From Polaromonas sp. YR568 (GTDB lineage: Bacteria > Pseudomonadota > Gammaproteobacteria > Burkholderiales > Burkholderiaceae_C), in NCBI GenBank assembly GCA_945860515.1, contig CAMARI010000007.1:1-34220 (forward strand): a stretch of DNA of 34,220 bases, in the 5' to 3' direction. Position 1 is the first letter of the stretch; every line of letters starts with the position of its first letter. A program made the translations under genes and the position numbers. This document shows, piece after piece, positions 8,705-16,472 of this stretch. The notes beneath the pieces are model-generated. The model had not been told where the DNA came from, did no database searches, and saw only the letters and a list, made by a program, of their open reading frames with translations.

Positions 8705-8759
8705 GGCTTTTCCTTAGATGTGTGAAATGCTCTCATGCGTTGAAAATACCAGACTAAAT

Positions 8760-8773
8760 ATAATCGATAAAAA
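8760..8773. promoter_or_regulatory. Candidate operator upstream of the Bug-FAH operon (copy 2 of a shared 14-mer)
   Basis: Exact second copy of ATAATCGATAAAAA, 56 bases upstream of the Bug start in an AT-rich stretch (8750-8800) unlike the surrounding GC-rich coding DNA. The position suits a promoter-proximal operator for the convergent GntR/FCD regulator. Binding itself is inferred. Confidence 0.5.
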
Positions 8774-8825
8774 TTATTTATTAAAAAATTAATATCTAGC
8801 ATTTACCCGAGGGTTTGCTCTAAAT

Positions 8826-8850
8826 GCTATTTATTTCATAGCTGATCGCG
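8826..8850. repeat. Dispersed small palindrome of the GCTAT...ATAGC type
   Basis: GCTAT (8826-8830) and ATAGC (8838-8842) form a perfect 5-bp inverted repeat around an AT-rich 7-base loop, followed by TGATCGCG. Similar cores occur at 2589-2605, 9903-9919, 26683-26699, 29295-29311 and 30069-30088. I remember comparable elements as scattered through Comamonadaceae genomes; no search was possible. Confidence 0.4.
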
Positions 8851-8941
8851 GGGACGCATCGTGGGTGCCTTCCGCGAAACCCAGCTCTATGCGCGCAGGC
8901 TGGAACGCGACATGACGATTTTTAACTTGCCGCCCAACAAG

Positions 8942-9811
8942 CTACTGCGTCTGCTGCCGCAGCAGCGCCACCCGCTGGGCCACCACGTCCAGGTCAGCCG
9001 CATCACTGGCATGGGCCAGATACTTTTCCAGGTCAGGAACCGCCCGCGCGGCCTGCCCCTGCACAGCCCAGGCCAGGCCACGGTCGCGGTACTCGGGCCA
9101 GGCATCTGGGTGCAGCACGATCAGGCGGTCGGCCACGGCCACCATGCGCGGCCAGTCTTCCTGGGTTTTATGAATTTCTTTCAGGTTGCGCAGCATGCGG
9201 CTGATGATGTCGCGCGGCGAGGCTGACTGCAGGTACACGCCAATGGGTGTGTCGTGGCTGTTGTCCGCCAGATTTGTTACGTCCAGCAGATTGCGCTGAC
9301 GAAACGGCTCCAGCCTTTCAGACAGCTCTTCACGGCTGAGCGACTGACCGGTGAAAGGGTCAATCACCACCTGGCCTTTGGGCAGATTGACCTTGACCAT
9401 GAAATGCCCTGGAAAAGCCACGCCAGTTGCATTCAAGCCCAGGCCGTTGGCCAGCTCAAGCCACAGCACGGCCAGGCTGATGGGAATACCGCGCCGGGTT
9501 TTCAGCACCACGTTCAGATAGCTGTTGTCGGGGTCGTAGTAGTTGTTGACATTGCCGCCAAAACCCAGGTCACGAAAAAAGAACTGGCTCAGCAACCGAA
9601 GCTTTTGAAGGGCTGAGGCATCGGCTGGCAAGCGGCGTTTTAGCCGCGCTTGAAGCTGGTCAACATCGCTGAGGATTTGCTGGACATCCAGGTCGGGGTA
9701 TTCGTCCTGGGCCAGGCTGATGGCGGCCTCGAGCATCGGGAACTGTGCGTCGCTTTGCACCAGACTGGCAAAGTATTGAAGGGGTGAAGGCACATCCAGA
9801 TTTAATCGCAT
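8942..9811 (-). CDS. SirB1-family protein (transglutaminase-like domain plus C-terminal TPR)
   Basis: A 289-residue cytoplasmic protein. The N-terminal half carries the SirB1/transglutaminase-like pattern: DLGFGGNVNNYYDPDNSYL near residue 97, then the conserved TRRGIPISLAVLWLELANGLGL, VAFPGHFMVKV and VIDPFTGQSLS. The C-terminal ~90 residues look like TPR helices (LIVLHPDAWPEYRDRGLAWA). Homologues are often found near prmC or hemK, but the biochemical role is unsettled. The usual catalytic cysteine of true transglutaminases is not obvious in the NxxYYDPxNSYL region, so enzymatic activity should not be assumed. It follows murJ by 45 bases on the same strand and is probably co-transcribed. Confidence 0.85.
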   Translation of the reverse strand: MRLNLDVPSPLQYFASLVQSDAQFPMLEAAISLAQDEYPDLDVQQILSDVDQLQARLKRRLPADASALQKLRLLSQFFFRDLGFGGNVNNYYDPDNSYLNVVLKTRRGIPISLAVLWLELANGLGLNATGVAFPGHFMVKVNLPKGQVVIDPFTGQSLSREELSERLEPFRQRNLLDVTNLADNSHDTPIGVYLQSASPRDIISRMLRNLKEIHKTQEDWPRMVAVADRLIVLHPDAWPEYRDRGLAWAVQGQAARAVPDLEKYLAHASDAADLDVVAQRVALLRQQTQ

Positions 9812-9856
9812 GGCCCTACTTTCTCACAAATTGCGCGTCAAGTCATCACGACGTTT

Positions 9857-11422
9857 TTAACGCCGCATCAGCTGACGGAGTTTCAGGCCAAAGACCCAAA
9901 TAGCTACAAAATAAATAGCGCCAGATGCAGATAAGACAGCGGCCAGAAGCCCAATACGCTGTACATAAGCGGTTTTCAGGCCAGTCCAGCTAACCGCATT
10001 GGCAGCCCATAGCAAAAACACCGCCAGCAGGGCGCTGGCAGCCACCACCTGCAGCGCAAACACAGCCCAGCCCGGCGCAGGCCTGTAGCTGCCGCGCCTG
10101 ATCAGCCCCACCAGCAGCCACAGCGCATTGATCAGCGCGCCAACGCCAATGGCCAGTGCCAGCCCGGCATGTTGCAAGTACGGCACAAACACCATGTTCA
10201 AAAGCTGCGTGAGGACCAGCACCACGATAGCGATGCGCACAGGTGTTTTGACATCCTGGCTGGCGTAAAAGCCGGGTGCCAGCACCTTGATGGCGACCAG
10301 TCCTATCAGGCCCGCGCCGTAGCCCATCAGGGCTGTTGTCGTCTGCGCAACATCGCGGTCGGTAAAGGCGCCGTAGTGGTACAAAGTGGCCACAAGCGGC
10401 TGGGCAAATGTCAGCAGCGCCACGGCACACGGTAAGCCCAGCAACACAACAATGCGCAGGCCCCAGTCGAGCATGTTGGAATATTTTTCAGCATCGTTGG
10501 CCGCCTTGGCTGCGGCCAGTTGGGGCATCAGAACCACGCCAATCGCGACACCCAGCATGGCGGTGGGGAACTCCATCAGTCGGTCAGCATAGGTCAGCCA
10601 GCTCACACTTCCGGAGGTCAGGTGCGATGCAATTTGCGTGTTGATGAGCAGTGAGATTTGCGCCACGCTGACGCCCAGCAGCGCAGGCAGCATCAGCTTG
10701 GCGATGTTGCGGGTCGCCGGGTCAGCCCAGGCCAGCCTGGCCGCCGCCCAGTTGAAGGATATTTTGGGCAGCAACCCCAGTTTGAGCAGCGCAGGCACCT
10801 GCACCGCCAGTTGCAACGCGCCGCCGAGCATCACGCCAGCGGCCAGCGCATAAATCGGCTCAATGCCACGCGCCTTGAACCACGGCGCGCCCAGCCATGC
10901 CGCCGCAATCATCGCCACATTCAGCAGCACCGGCGTGGCCGCAGGCACCGCAAAGCGCCGCCATGTGTTGAGCACCCCCGACGACAGCGCCACCAGCGAC
11001 ATGAAGCCGATGTACGGAAACATCCAGCGCGTCATGAACACCGCGGCGTCAAAACCACGCGGGTCCTGCTTCAGGCCACTGGCCATCGCGTAGACCAAAA
11101 ATGGTGCAGCAGCGACACCTGCCGCACACATCAAGAGCAGCGCCCAGCTCAATAGCGTGGCCACCCGGTCAATCAGCAGCTTGGTCTGCTCGTCGCCGTT
11201 TTGCGTTTTGCTCGCTGCCAGTACCGGCACAAAGGCCTGGCTGAAAGCCCCTTCAGCAAACAGGCGGCGAAACAGGTTGGGGATGCGAAACGCCACATTG
11301 AAGGCATCCGTCATGGCGCTGGCGCCAAAGGTCGCGGCAATCAGCAGTTCACGCACCAGCCCGGTGATGCGGGAAACCAGTGTGAGGGCGGAAACTGTAG
11401 AAGCAGATTTTAGGAGTGACAC
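9857..11422 (-). CDS. murJ: lipid II flippase MurJ (MviN)
   Basis: Moves lipid-linked peptidoglycan precursor across the inner membrane. The 521-residue protein has the MATE-like 14-helix profile, with the diagnostic N-terminus SALTLVSRITGLVRE, TDAFNVAFRIPNLFRRLFAEGAFSQAFVPV near residues 38-68, an amphipathic loop with DRLMEFPTAMLGVAIGVVLMPQL near 285, and LYHYGAFTDRD near 355. Length and motifs fit MurJ. It is divergent from rpsT, a frequent neighbour in beta- and gammaproteobacteria. Its 3' end contains a GCTAC...TAGC palindrome (9903-9919) read here as part of the coding sequence for the last hydrophobic helix. Confidence 0.95.
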   Translation of the reverse strand: MSLLKSASTVSALTLVSRITGLVRELLIAATFGASAMTDAFNVAFRIPNLFRRLFAEGAFSQAFVPVLAASKTQNGDEQTKLLIDRVATLLSWALLLMCAAGVAAAPFLVYAMASGLKQDPRGFDAAVFMTRWMFPYIGFMSLVALSSGVLNTWRRFAVPAATPVLLNVAMIAAAWLGAPWFKARGIEPIYALAAGVMLGGALQLAVQVPALLKLGLLPKISFNWAAARLAWADPATRNIAKLMLPALLGVSVAQISLLINTQIASHLTSGSVSWLTYADRLMEFPTAMLGVAIGVVLMPQLAAAKAANDAEKYSNMLDWGLRIVVLLGLPCAVALLTFAQPLVATLYHYGAFTDRDVAQTTTALMGYGAGLIGLVAIKVLAPGFYASQDVKTPVRIAIVVLVLTQLLNMVFVPYLQHAGLALAIGVGALINALWLLVGLIRRGSYRPAPGWAVFALQVVAASALLAVFLLWAANAVSWTGLKTAYVQRIGLLAAVLSASGAIYFVAIWVFGLKLRQLMRR

Positions 11423-11525
11423 GGCTGGAGTTTAGTCTGCGCAGTTGCTCTTTTGGTGTGCCTCTTTACAAGCAGGGGGCGTGGAACTGGCTTTGCCAGA
11501 GACCACAGACGCAGCGGCCCCGTCT

Positions 11526-11563
11526 GGGGCAGGGAGCAGCACGAAGTGCGCGACTGTGGGGGC
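11526..11563. repeat. Comamonadaceae-type intergenic repeat in the murJ/rpsT spacer
   Basis: The segment GGGGCAGGGAGCAGCACGAA plus the following TGCGCGACTGTGGGGGC, with a small GCAC-GAA-GTGC stem at 11539-11549, is flanked by C/G runs. It resembles, in reverse orientation, the GCCCCCAC...-type element inserted in kynU near 17543. I recognise such elements as common in this family by memory only. It lies directly upstream of the rpsT -10 box. Confidence 0.4.
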
Positions 11564-11567
11564 GATA

Positions 11568-11573
11568 TATAAT
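11568..11573 (+). promoter_or_regulatory. Likely -10 box of the rpsT promoter
   Basis: A perfect TATAAT lies 66 bases before the rpsT ATG. No good -35 hexamer is present at 16-18 bases, where the repeat element sits. A strong AAGGA ribosome-binding site is found at 11627-11631. Confidence 0.45.
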
Positions 11574-11639
11574 CATGGGCTTCGCTTGCAACATCCGCAA
11601 ACCATTTTCAGACCCGTCTGAACCTTAAGGAATCAAATT

Positions 11640-11951
11640 ATGGCAACCGCCAAACCCAAGAAAAAGAACCCGCGCCTGGCATCAGGCCGCAAACGCGTCC
11701 GCCAAGACGCCAAACTCAATGCTGCGAACACCTCGCTGCGTTCCAAATACCGCACTGCTGTGAAAAACGTCGAAAAAGCCGTTGTCGCAGGCGACAAAGA
11801 AAAAGCCAAAGACGCTTTCGCCAAAGCCCAGAGCATTGTCGACACCGTGGCCGACAAAGGCATTTTTCATAAAAACAAGGCATCGCGCGACAAGTCCCGC
11901 CTGTCAGCCAAGGTCAAAGCCCTGGCTTTATCCGCATCAACAGCCGCTTAA
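11640..11951 (+). CDS. rpsT: 30S ribosomal protein S20
   Basis: Primary 16S rRNA-binding protein of the small subunit. The 103-residue, highly basic protein shows the S20 pattern: a start [20 protein letters not shown], then [19 protein letters not shown], and the signature [20 protein letters not shown] near 77-96. It is longer than the roughly 87-residue E. coli form, as in other Comamonadaceae, because of an N-terminal basic extension and an AlaSer-rich tail. The ATG is preceded by AAGGAATCAAATT. It is monocistronic, with its own promoter and a strong terminator shared with the convergent DUF3579 gene. Confidence 0.97.
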   Translation: MATAKPKKKNPRLASGRKRVRQDAKLNAANTSLRSKYRTAVKNVEKAVVAGDKEKAKDAFAKAQSIVDTVADKGIFHKNKASRDKSRLSAKVKALALSASTAA

Positions 11952-12026
11952 GACATTAAGCAAAAAGCCCGGAAAACCCGTTAAAAGGTTTTCTGCCGTT
12001 TTGCAGGGTGCGCTGCAAGTGAAGTC

Positions 12027-12054
12027 AAAAAAGCCGTCGAAAGACGGCTTTTTT
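12027..12054. terminator. Bidirectional Rho-independent terminator between rpsT and the DUF3579 gene
   Basis: Perfect 12-bp stem, AAAAAAGCCGTC / GACGGCTTTTTT, around a GAAA tetraloop. The A and T tracts give a U-tail in both directions, so it serves rpsT on the plus strand and the convergent gene ending at 12072 on the minus strand. Confidence 0.9.
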
Positions 12055-12071
12055 GTTGTCGCTTGAAGATA

Positions 12072-12389
12072 TTAATTTTTAGGCAAGTCCGGTATCAAGC
12101 AAGCCTCAGCTATTTGCAAATCATTGTCTTTGGCAAAGTTGATGGCAAAGTCCCAGGCCATCGGCTCGGCCTCACGAAGCTCGGCATTGACCACGACGCA
12201 GCGCACCCCGTTGATCAGCGTGGGAATGCACCAGGGTGAATACGTCAGGTGGCTGCCGGGTTGCGGGCCACCCGGCCTGAAAGGACTCATCACGCCGCAC
12301 AGGCGGTCAGCCCAGTCGCTGGGCCGGAAGGTTTTGCCGTCCCGGGTGATGCCCTGAATGAAAACTTCTTTGGCAGAGCTAGAGACCAT
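12072..12389 (-). CDS. DUF3579 domain-containing protein
   Basis: A 105-residue soluble protein that fits the DUF3579 family of betaproteobacteria: IQGITRDGKTFRPSDWADRL near residues 11-30, CGVMSPFRPGG, and the conserved YSPWCIPTLINGVRCVVVN near 51-70, ending with AEACLIPDLP. The function is unknown. In this family it is often beside argD/argF, as here, divergent from argD across about 226 bases. There are no signal peptide, membrane segments or nucleotide-binding motifs. The cysteines at about 31, 54 and 64 are a possible feature to look at. Assignment to the DUF is from memory of the motif pattern. Confidence 0.75.
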   Translation of the reverse strand: MVSSSAKEVFIQGITRDGKTFRPSDWADRLCGVMSPFRPGGPQPGSHLTYSPWCIPTLINGVRCVVVNAELREAEPMAWDFAINFAKDNDLQIAEACLIPDLPKN

Positions 12390-12615
12390 GTAAAACCATC
12401 GGAAGGATCATTGGGGGGTGGTTTTGGGGCCGTGCTTTGCATTGAATTTGGCGCCATGCTGCACTGCACCATGATTGTATCTTATAGAAGACTACCGTCC
12501 CACGTCTGGCCAAGCCCTGCACCGCATTGCAGTGATGCAACATCGTCACGAAAGCAAGCTGGGTCTAAGCCTAGAATCCAGACTTCTTTGCACACATTCC
12601 AAGCCCGGAGTCCCC

Positions 12616-13869
12616 ATGACCGCTGCCCTGCCCCACCACATCGAAGCCGCCTCACCCCACGTGATGAACACCTATGGACGCCTGCCGATTGCGCTGTCGC
12701 ATGGCCAGGGCTGCCGCGTCTGGGACGTGAACGGCAAGTGCTATCTTGACGCGCTGGGCGGCATTGCCGTCAACACCCTGGGCCACAACCATCCCCGGCT
12801 GGTGCCCGCGCTGCAAGACCAAATCGGCAAGCTCATCCACTGCTCCAACTACTACCATGTGCCGCTGCAAGAAGCACTGGCGGCCAAGCTGGTCGAATTG
12901 TCGGGACTGGAAAATGTCTTTTTCTGCTCCACCGGCCTCGAAGCAAACGAAGCCGCGCTGAAGCTGGCGCGCAAATATGGTCACGACAAAGGCATTGAAC
13001 GCCCTGAAGTGGTGGTCTATGAAAAAGCCTTTCATGGCCGCAGCATTGCCACCCTGAGCGCCACCGGCAACGCCAAAGTTCAAGCGGGTTTTGGTCCGCT
13101 GGTTGAAGGTTTCATACGCGTGCCTCTGAATGACATTGAAGCGATTAAAAAAGCCACAGCGGGCAACCCCAACGTGACCGCCGTATTTTTTGAAGCTATT
13201 CAAGGCGAAGGCGGCGTGCACCCGATGAACGACCAATACATGCGCGACATTCGCAAGCTGTGCGACGAGCGCGATTGGCTGCTCATGATTGACGAAGTGC
13301 AGTGCGGCATGGGACGCACTGGCAAGTGGTTTGCGCACCAGTGGTCAGGCGTCAAGCCCGATGTGATGCCGCTGGCCAAAGGCTTGGGCTCTGGCGTGCC
13401 GATTGGCGCGGTCGTGTGCGGGCCCAAAGCGGCGCAGATCTTCAAGGTAGGCAACCACGGCACGACGTTTGGCGGCAACCCGCTGGCGATGCGGGCCGGT
13501 GTGGAGACGATTCGCATCATGGAAGACGACAACATCATCGCCAATGCGATCCATACCGGCGGTCATTTGCGGGCTGCGCTGGAGCGCGAGTTGTCCGGCC
13601 TTGCCGGCGTGGTCAATATTCGCGGCCGCGGACTCATGCTGGGCATTGAGCTGGCGCTGCCTTGCGGCGAGCTGCTCAAACAGGCCGCCGATGAGGGTTT
13701 GCTGATCAGCGTGACGGCTGACTCCGTCATTCGACTGGTTCCGCCGCTCATCATGACCACGGCTGAAGCCGACCAGGTGGTGGCTATTTTGGTGCCGCTC
13801 ATCAAACAATTTTTGCACGGCAAAACACATGCTGACAGCGTGCCTGTTGCATCGCTGATCAATGAATAA
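12616..13869 (+). CDS. argD: acetylornithine (succinyldiaminopimelate) aminotransferase
   Basis: A PLP-dependent class III aminotransferase that makes N-acetylornithine from N-acetylglutamate semialdehyde in arginine synthesis. From ATG 12616 it has 417 residues; GGAG lies just upstream. The longer frame from 12475 adds 47 residues with no family match. Motifs: GCRVWDVNGKCYLDALGGI, CSTGLEANEAALKLARKYG, FHGRS, AIQGEGGVHP, and MIDEVQCGMGRTGKWF, followed by PLAKGLGSGVPIGA with the PLP lysine at residue 255. It overlaps argF by 8 bases, so the two are translationally coupled. The N-terminus places it in the ArgD/AstC group; use with argF favours arginine biosynthesis. Confidence 0.93.
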   Translation: MTAALPHHIEAASPHVMNTYGRLPIALSHGQGCRVWDVNGKCYLDALGGIAVNTLGHNHPRLVPALQDQIGKLIHCSNYYHVPLQEALAAKLVELSGLENVFFCSTGLEANEAALKLARKYGHDKGIERPEVVVYEKAFHGRSIATLSATGNAKVQAGFGPLVEGFIRVPLNDIEAIKKATAGNPNVTAVFFEAIQGEGGVHPMNDQYMRDIRKLCDERDWLLMIDEVQCGMGRTGKWFAHQWSGVKPDVMPLAKGLGSGVPIGAVVCGPKAAQIFKVGNHGTTFGGNPLAMRAGVETIRIMEDDNIIANAIHTGGHLRAALERELSGLAGVVNIRGRGLMLGIELALPCGELLKQAADEGLLISVTADSVIRLVPPLIMTTAEADQVVAILVPLIKQFLHGKTHADSVPVASLINE

Positions 13870-14785
13870 AGCGATCAAACATTACCTGCAATTCAGCGAT
13901 CTGGATGCAGCCGACTATGCGTACCTGTTTGAGCGCGCGGCGCTGATCAAAAAGAAGTTCAAGGCCTACGAAAAACACCAACCGCTGGTAGACCGCACGC
14001 TGGTGATGATTTTTGAAAAAGCCTCCACCCGCACCCGCGTGAGCTTTGAAGCCGGCATGTACCAGCTCGGCGGCACGGTGGTGAACCTGACGACTGAAGG
14101 CAGTCAGTTGGGCCGCGCCGAGCCGATTGAAGACAGCGCCAAGGTGATCAGTCGGATGGTGGACCTGGTGATGATTCGCACCTACGAGCAAGACAAAATC
14201 AACCGCTTTGCCGAGCATTCACGCGTGCCGGTGATCAACGGCCTGACGAACGAGTTTCACCCCTGCCAGATTCTGGCCGACATCTTTACCTACATTGAAC
14301 ACCGCGGCAGCATCAAGGGCAAAACCGTCGCCTGGATTGGCGACGGCAACAACATGGCCAACACCTGGCTGCAGGCCAGCGAAATTTTGGGCTTCAAGGT
14401 GCACCTGAGCACACCAGGCGGCTACGAGGTAGACCAGTCGCTGGCGGGCATACGCTCAGCTGAAAGCTATCAGGTGTTCAAAGACCCGCACGCGGCCTGT
14501 GCAGGCGCAGACCTCGTCACAACCGACGTCTGGACATCCATGGGCTACGAAGCTGAAAACGAAGCCCGCAAAAAGGCATTCGCGCATTGGTGCGTCGACG
14601 AAAACATGATGCGCGCGGCCAAGCCCGACGCCCTGTTCATGCACTGCCTGCCCGCGCATCGCGGCGAAGAAGTGTCAGCCGAGGTGATTGACGGCCCGCA
14701 ATCGGTGGTCTGGGACGAAGCAGAAAACAGGATGCATGTGCAAAAGGCACTGATGGAATTCCTTTTGCTTGGGCGACTCGCGTAA
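13862..14785 (+). CDS. argF: ornithine carbamoyltransferase
   Basis: Condenses carbamoyl phosphate with ornithine to citrulline. The 307-residue protein carries the carbamoyl phosphate-binding motif FEKASTRTRVSFE near residue 51, the HPCQILADI motif near 134, and the ornithine-binding MHCLPAHRGEEVS near 260. The DSAKVISRMVDLVMIRTYEQ segment is typical. Length is normal. The ATG overlaps the 3' end of argD by 8 bases, giving coupled translation. The stop at 14785 is followed by a toxin-antitoxin locus on the same strand; the 11-bp inverted repeat just downstream has no U-tail and is more likely the antitoxin operator than an argF terminator. Confidence 0.96.
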   Translation: MNKAIKHYLQFSDLDAADYAYLFERAALIKKKFKAYEKHQPLVDRTLVMIFEKASTRTRVSFEAGMYQLGGTVVNLTTEGSQLGRAEPIEDSAKVISRMVDLVMIRTYEQDKINRFAEHSRVPVINGLTNEFHPCQILADIFTYIEHRGSIKGKTVAWIGDGNNMANTWLQASEILGFKVHLSTPGGYEVDQSLAGIRSAESYQVFKDPHAACAGADLVTTDVWTSMGYEAENEARKKAFAHWCVDENMMRAAKPDALFMHCLPAHRGEEVSAEVIDGPQSVVWDEAENRMHVQKALMEFLLLGRLA

Positions 14786-14803
14786 ATTGCTCCCTGCGGC
14801 GGC

Positions 14804-14848
14804 TTGACGCAACACCAAAAAGACACCACAATGGTTTCTTTTTGGTGT
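14804..14848 (+). promoter_or_regulatory. Promoter and inverted-repeat operator of the first toxin-antitoxin pair
   Basis: TTGACG (14804-14809), a 17-base spacer and CACAAT (14827-14832) make a plausible sigma-70 promoter. A perfect 11-bp inverted repeat, ACACCAAAAAG (14812-14822) and CTTTTTGGTGT (14838-14848), brackets the -10 box and the expected start site and ends 7 bases before the antitoxin ATG. This is the usual geometry for autorepression by a ribbon-helix-helix antitoxin; binding is inferred. Confidence 0.6.
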
Positions 14849-14855
14849 AACCATC

Positions 14856-15101
14856 ATGCCCATGACTCTGACGCTAAAAAATATCCCGGATGCGATTTAT
14901 GACCGCCTCAAGGCAGCGGCACAAACGAATCGCCGCAGTATGAACAGCGAAGTCATCGTGTGCCTGGAGTCGGTATTGCTACCCATCAAAGTCACCCCCT
15001 CGGAGCGACTGGCGCGCGCGCAAGAACTGCGCGCTGCTTTGCCTCAAGTCAAGTTTAAGACCCGTGATATTGACAGGCTCAAACACCAAGGTCGTCCGTG
15101 A
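14856..15101 (+). CDS. FitA/VapB-like ribbon-helix-helix antitoxin
   Basis: An 81-residue protein whose N-terminus LTLKNIPDAIYDRLKAAA with TNRRSMNSEVIVCLES is the Arc/FitA-type ribbon-helix-helix fold: a short beta strand that contacts DNA, then two helices. The C-terminal part (RDIDRLKHQGRP) is short, charged and probably wraps the toxin. It should neutralise the downstream PIN RNase and repress its own promoter at the inverted repeat just upstream. ATG 14856 or the in-frame ATG 14862 could start it. The stop overlaps the toxin GTG by 4 bases (GTGA), the normal antitoxin-first arrangement. Confidence 0.85.
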   Translation: MPMTLTLKNIPDAIYDRLKAAAQTNRRSMNSEVIVCLESVLLPIKVTPSERLARAQELRAALPQVKFKTRDIDRLKHQGRP

Positions 15102-15502
15102 TTGTGGTGGACACCAATGTGTTGGCGTACTTGTACTTGCCAAGCGAGTACACCGCACATGCAGAAGCCCTGCTGAAACAAGATTCGCAATGGGCAGCTC
15201 CCCTGCTTTGGCGCAGCGAGTTCCGCAATATTCTGGCCGGCTTCATCAGAAGAGGAACATTGACGTTTGAGCAGGCCTTGGGTTTGCAGAGCGAAGCCGA
15301 GAGTCTGCTGACAGGGTCAGAATTCGAGGTAGATTCACGCGCAGTACTTGACCTGGTTCGCGGCAGCGATTGCTCAGCCTATGACTGCGAGTTCATTGCA
15401 TTGGCAATGCGGCTGGAAACCAAATTGGTGACGATGGATGGCAAGTTGCTACGGGCTTTTCCTGATCGGGCTGTGGCTTTAAATACGGCACGAGAAGCCT
15501 GA
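15098..15502 (+). CDS. PIN-domain toxin (VapC/FitB-like RNase)
   Basis: A 134-residue PIN nuclease. The acidic active-site residues are visible: VVDTNVLAYL (first Asp, residue 5), the conserved glutamate in LLWRSEFRNIL near 41, and SAYDCEFIALA with the third acid near 97, followed by KLVTMDGKLLRAFP. Such toxins cleave tRNA or rRNA unless bound by antitoxin. It starts at a GTG overlapping the antitoxin stop. The pair lies directly downstream of argF, a gain in an otherwise core neighbourhood. It is unlike the second PIN toxin at 22850 (different motifs: DTNVLAYLYLP versus DTDVWIDYLRG), so the two are not a recent duplication. Confidence 0.88.
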   Translation: MIVVDTNVLAYLYLPSEYTAHAEALLKQDSQWAAPLLWRSEFRNILAGFIRRGTLTFEQALGLQSEAESLLTGSEFEVDSRAVLDLVRGSDCSAYDCEFIALAMRLETKLVTMDGKLLRAFPDRAVALNTAREA

Positions 15503-15629
15503 CTTCAAACAAGTAAGCTGAGCCTTCTTGGGCGCGTTCACAAAGCAAGCGAAGCGACACAACCAATACAAAAAAACCGAAGCGCGACTCAAACTACGCT
15601 TGCAAACCACGCTTTTTTACCCAGCCAAA

Positions 15630-16382
15630 TCAACCCCGTCCCACAAACGGCATTTTTGTCGCCATGATGGTCATGAACTGCACGTTGGTCGACAGCGGCA
15701 GGCCGGCCATGTGCACCACGGCATCGGCCACTTCATTCGCGTCCATCATCGGCTCAATCGCTATCTCGCCATTGGCCTGCGGCACACCTTTGGCCATACG
15801 GGCCGCCATCTCGGTCATGGCGTTGCCAATATCAATTTGACCGCAGGCAATGTTGTACTTGCGGCCATCGAGCGAGATCGACTTGGTCAGGCCGGTGATC
15901 GCGTGTTTGGTCGATGTGTAGGGTGCAGAATTCGGCCGGGGTGCGTGGGCAGAAATCGAGCCGTTATTGATGATGCGGCCGCCCTGCGGGCTTTGGTCTT
16001 TCATCATTCTGAAAGCGCCCTGAGCGCACAAAAACGAGCCCGTCAAATTGGTGTTGACCACGCTTTGCCAGGTGTCAAAAGCGATGTCCTCAAAGCCCGT
16101 GCCAATGCCGCTGATGCCTGCGTTGTTGAAAATCACATCCACGCGGCCAAAGGTGTCTTTGATTTTGGCGAACAGTGCAGCCACCGATTGCGGGTTGCTG
16201 ACATCGGAGGCGACTGCCAAGGCCTGGCTCGAAGCAGACTCTTTGATAACCGCCTCCAGGGCATCAGCGCGCCGCCCGGCCAGCACCACGCTGTAGCCAT
16301 GACGCAAAAAAGCCAGCGCCACGGCCTTGCCGATGCCCGAGCCGGCGCCGGTGATGAGGGCGACTTTGGAAGTGGTTGTCAT
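15630..16382 (-). CDS. short-chain dehydrogenase/reductase (classical SDR)
   Basis: A 250-residue NAD(P)-dependent oxidoreductase. Seen: the glycine-rich cofactor motif TGAGSGIG (residues 11-18), an arginine pair in [11 protein letters not shown] that suggests NADP preference, NNAGISGIG near 92, and the catalytic triad region with [23 protein letters not shown] (Ser, Tyr and Lys). The substrate-binding C-terminus cannot be tied to a compound. It is divergent from kynureninase across about 90 bases. There is no operon partner. A small-molecule or aromatic-alcohol role is possible but not shown. The 127 bases between the toxin and this gene hold nothing recognisable. Confidence 0.88.
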   Translation of the reverse strand: MTTTSKVALITGAGSGIGKAVALAFLRHGYSVVLAGRRADALEAVIKESASSQALAVASDVSNPQSVAALFAKIKDTFGRVDVIFNNAGISGIGTGFEDIAFDTWQSVVNTNLTGSFLCAQGAFRMMKDQSPQGGRIINNGSISAHAPRPNSAPYTSTKHAITGLTKSISLDGRKYNIACGQIDIGNAMTEMAARMAKGVPQANGEIAIEPMMDANEVADAVVHMAGLPLSTNVQFMTIMATKMPFVGRG

Positions 16383-16472
16383 AAAAAGCCTTGATTTAAA
16401 ACAGTCAGGGTACGATGGAAATCATCAATAGGACGACAACAAATTGTGCCGCATGCCGAAAGCTTTCACCCG

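Noticed and set aside
12475-12615. N-terminal extension of ArgD by 47 residues
   Set aside because: No similarity to the family; GGAG and the ATG at 12616 fit better.
14812-14848. Rho-independent terminator of argF
   Set aside because: The stem has no U-run after the right arm and a 15-base loop; the position relative to the antitoxin promoter fits an operator better.
15570-15620. Weak inverted repeat after the first toxin gene
   Set aside because: Only a 5-bp arm (AAGCG/CGCTT) and a long loop; not convincing as a terminator.
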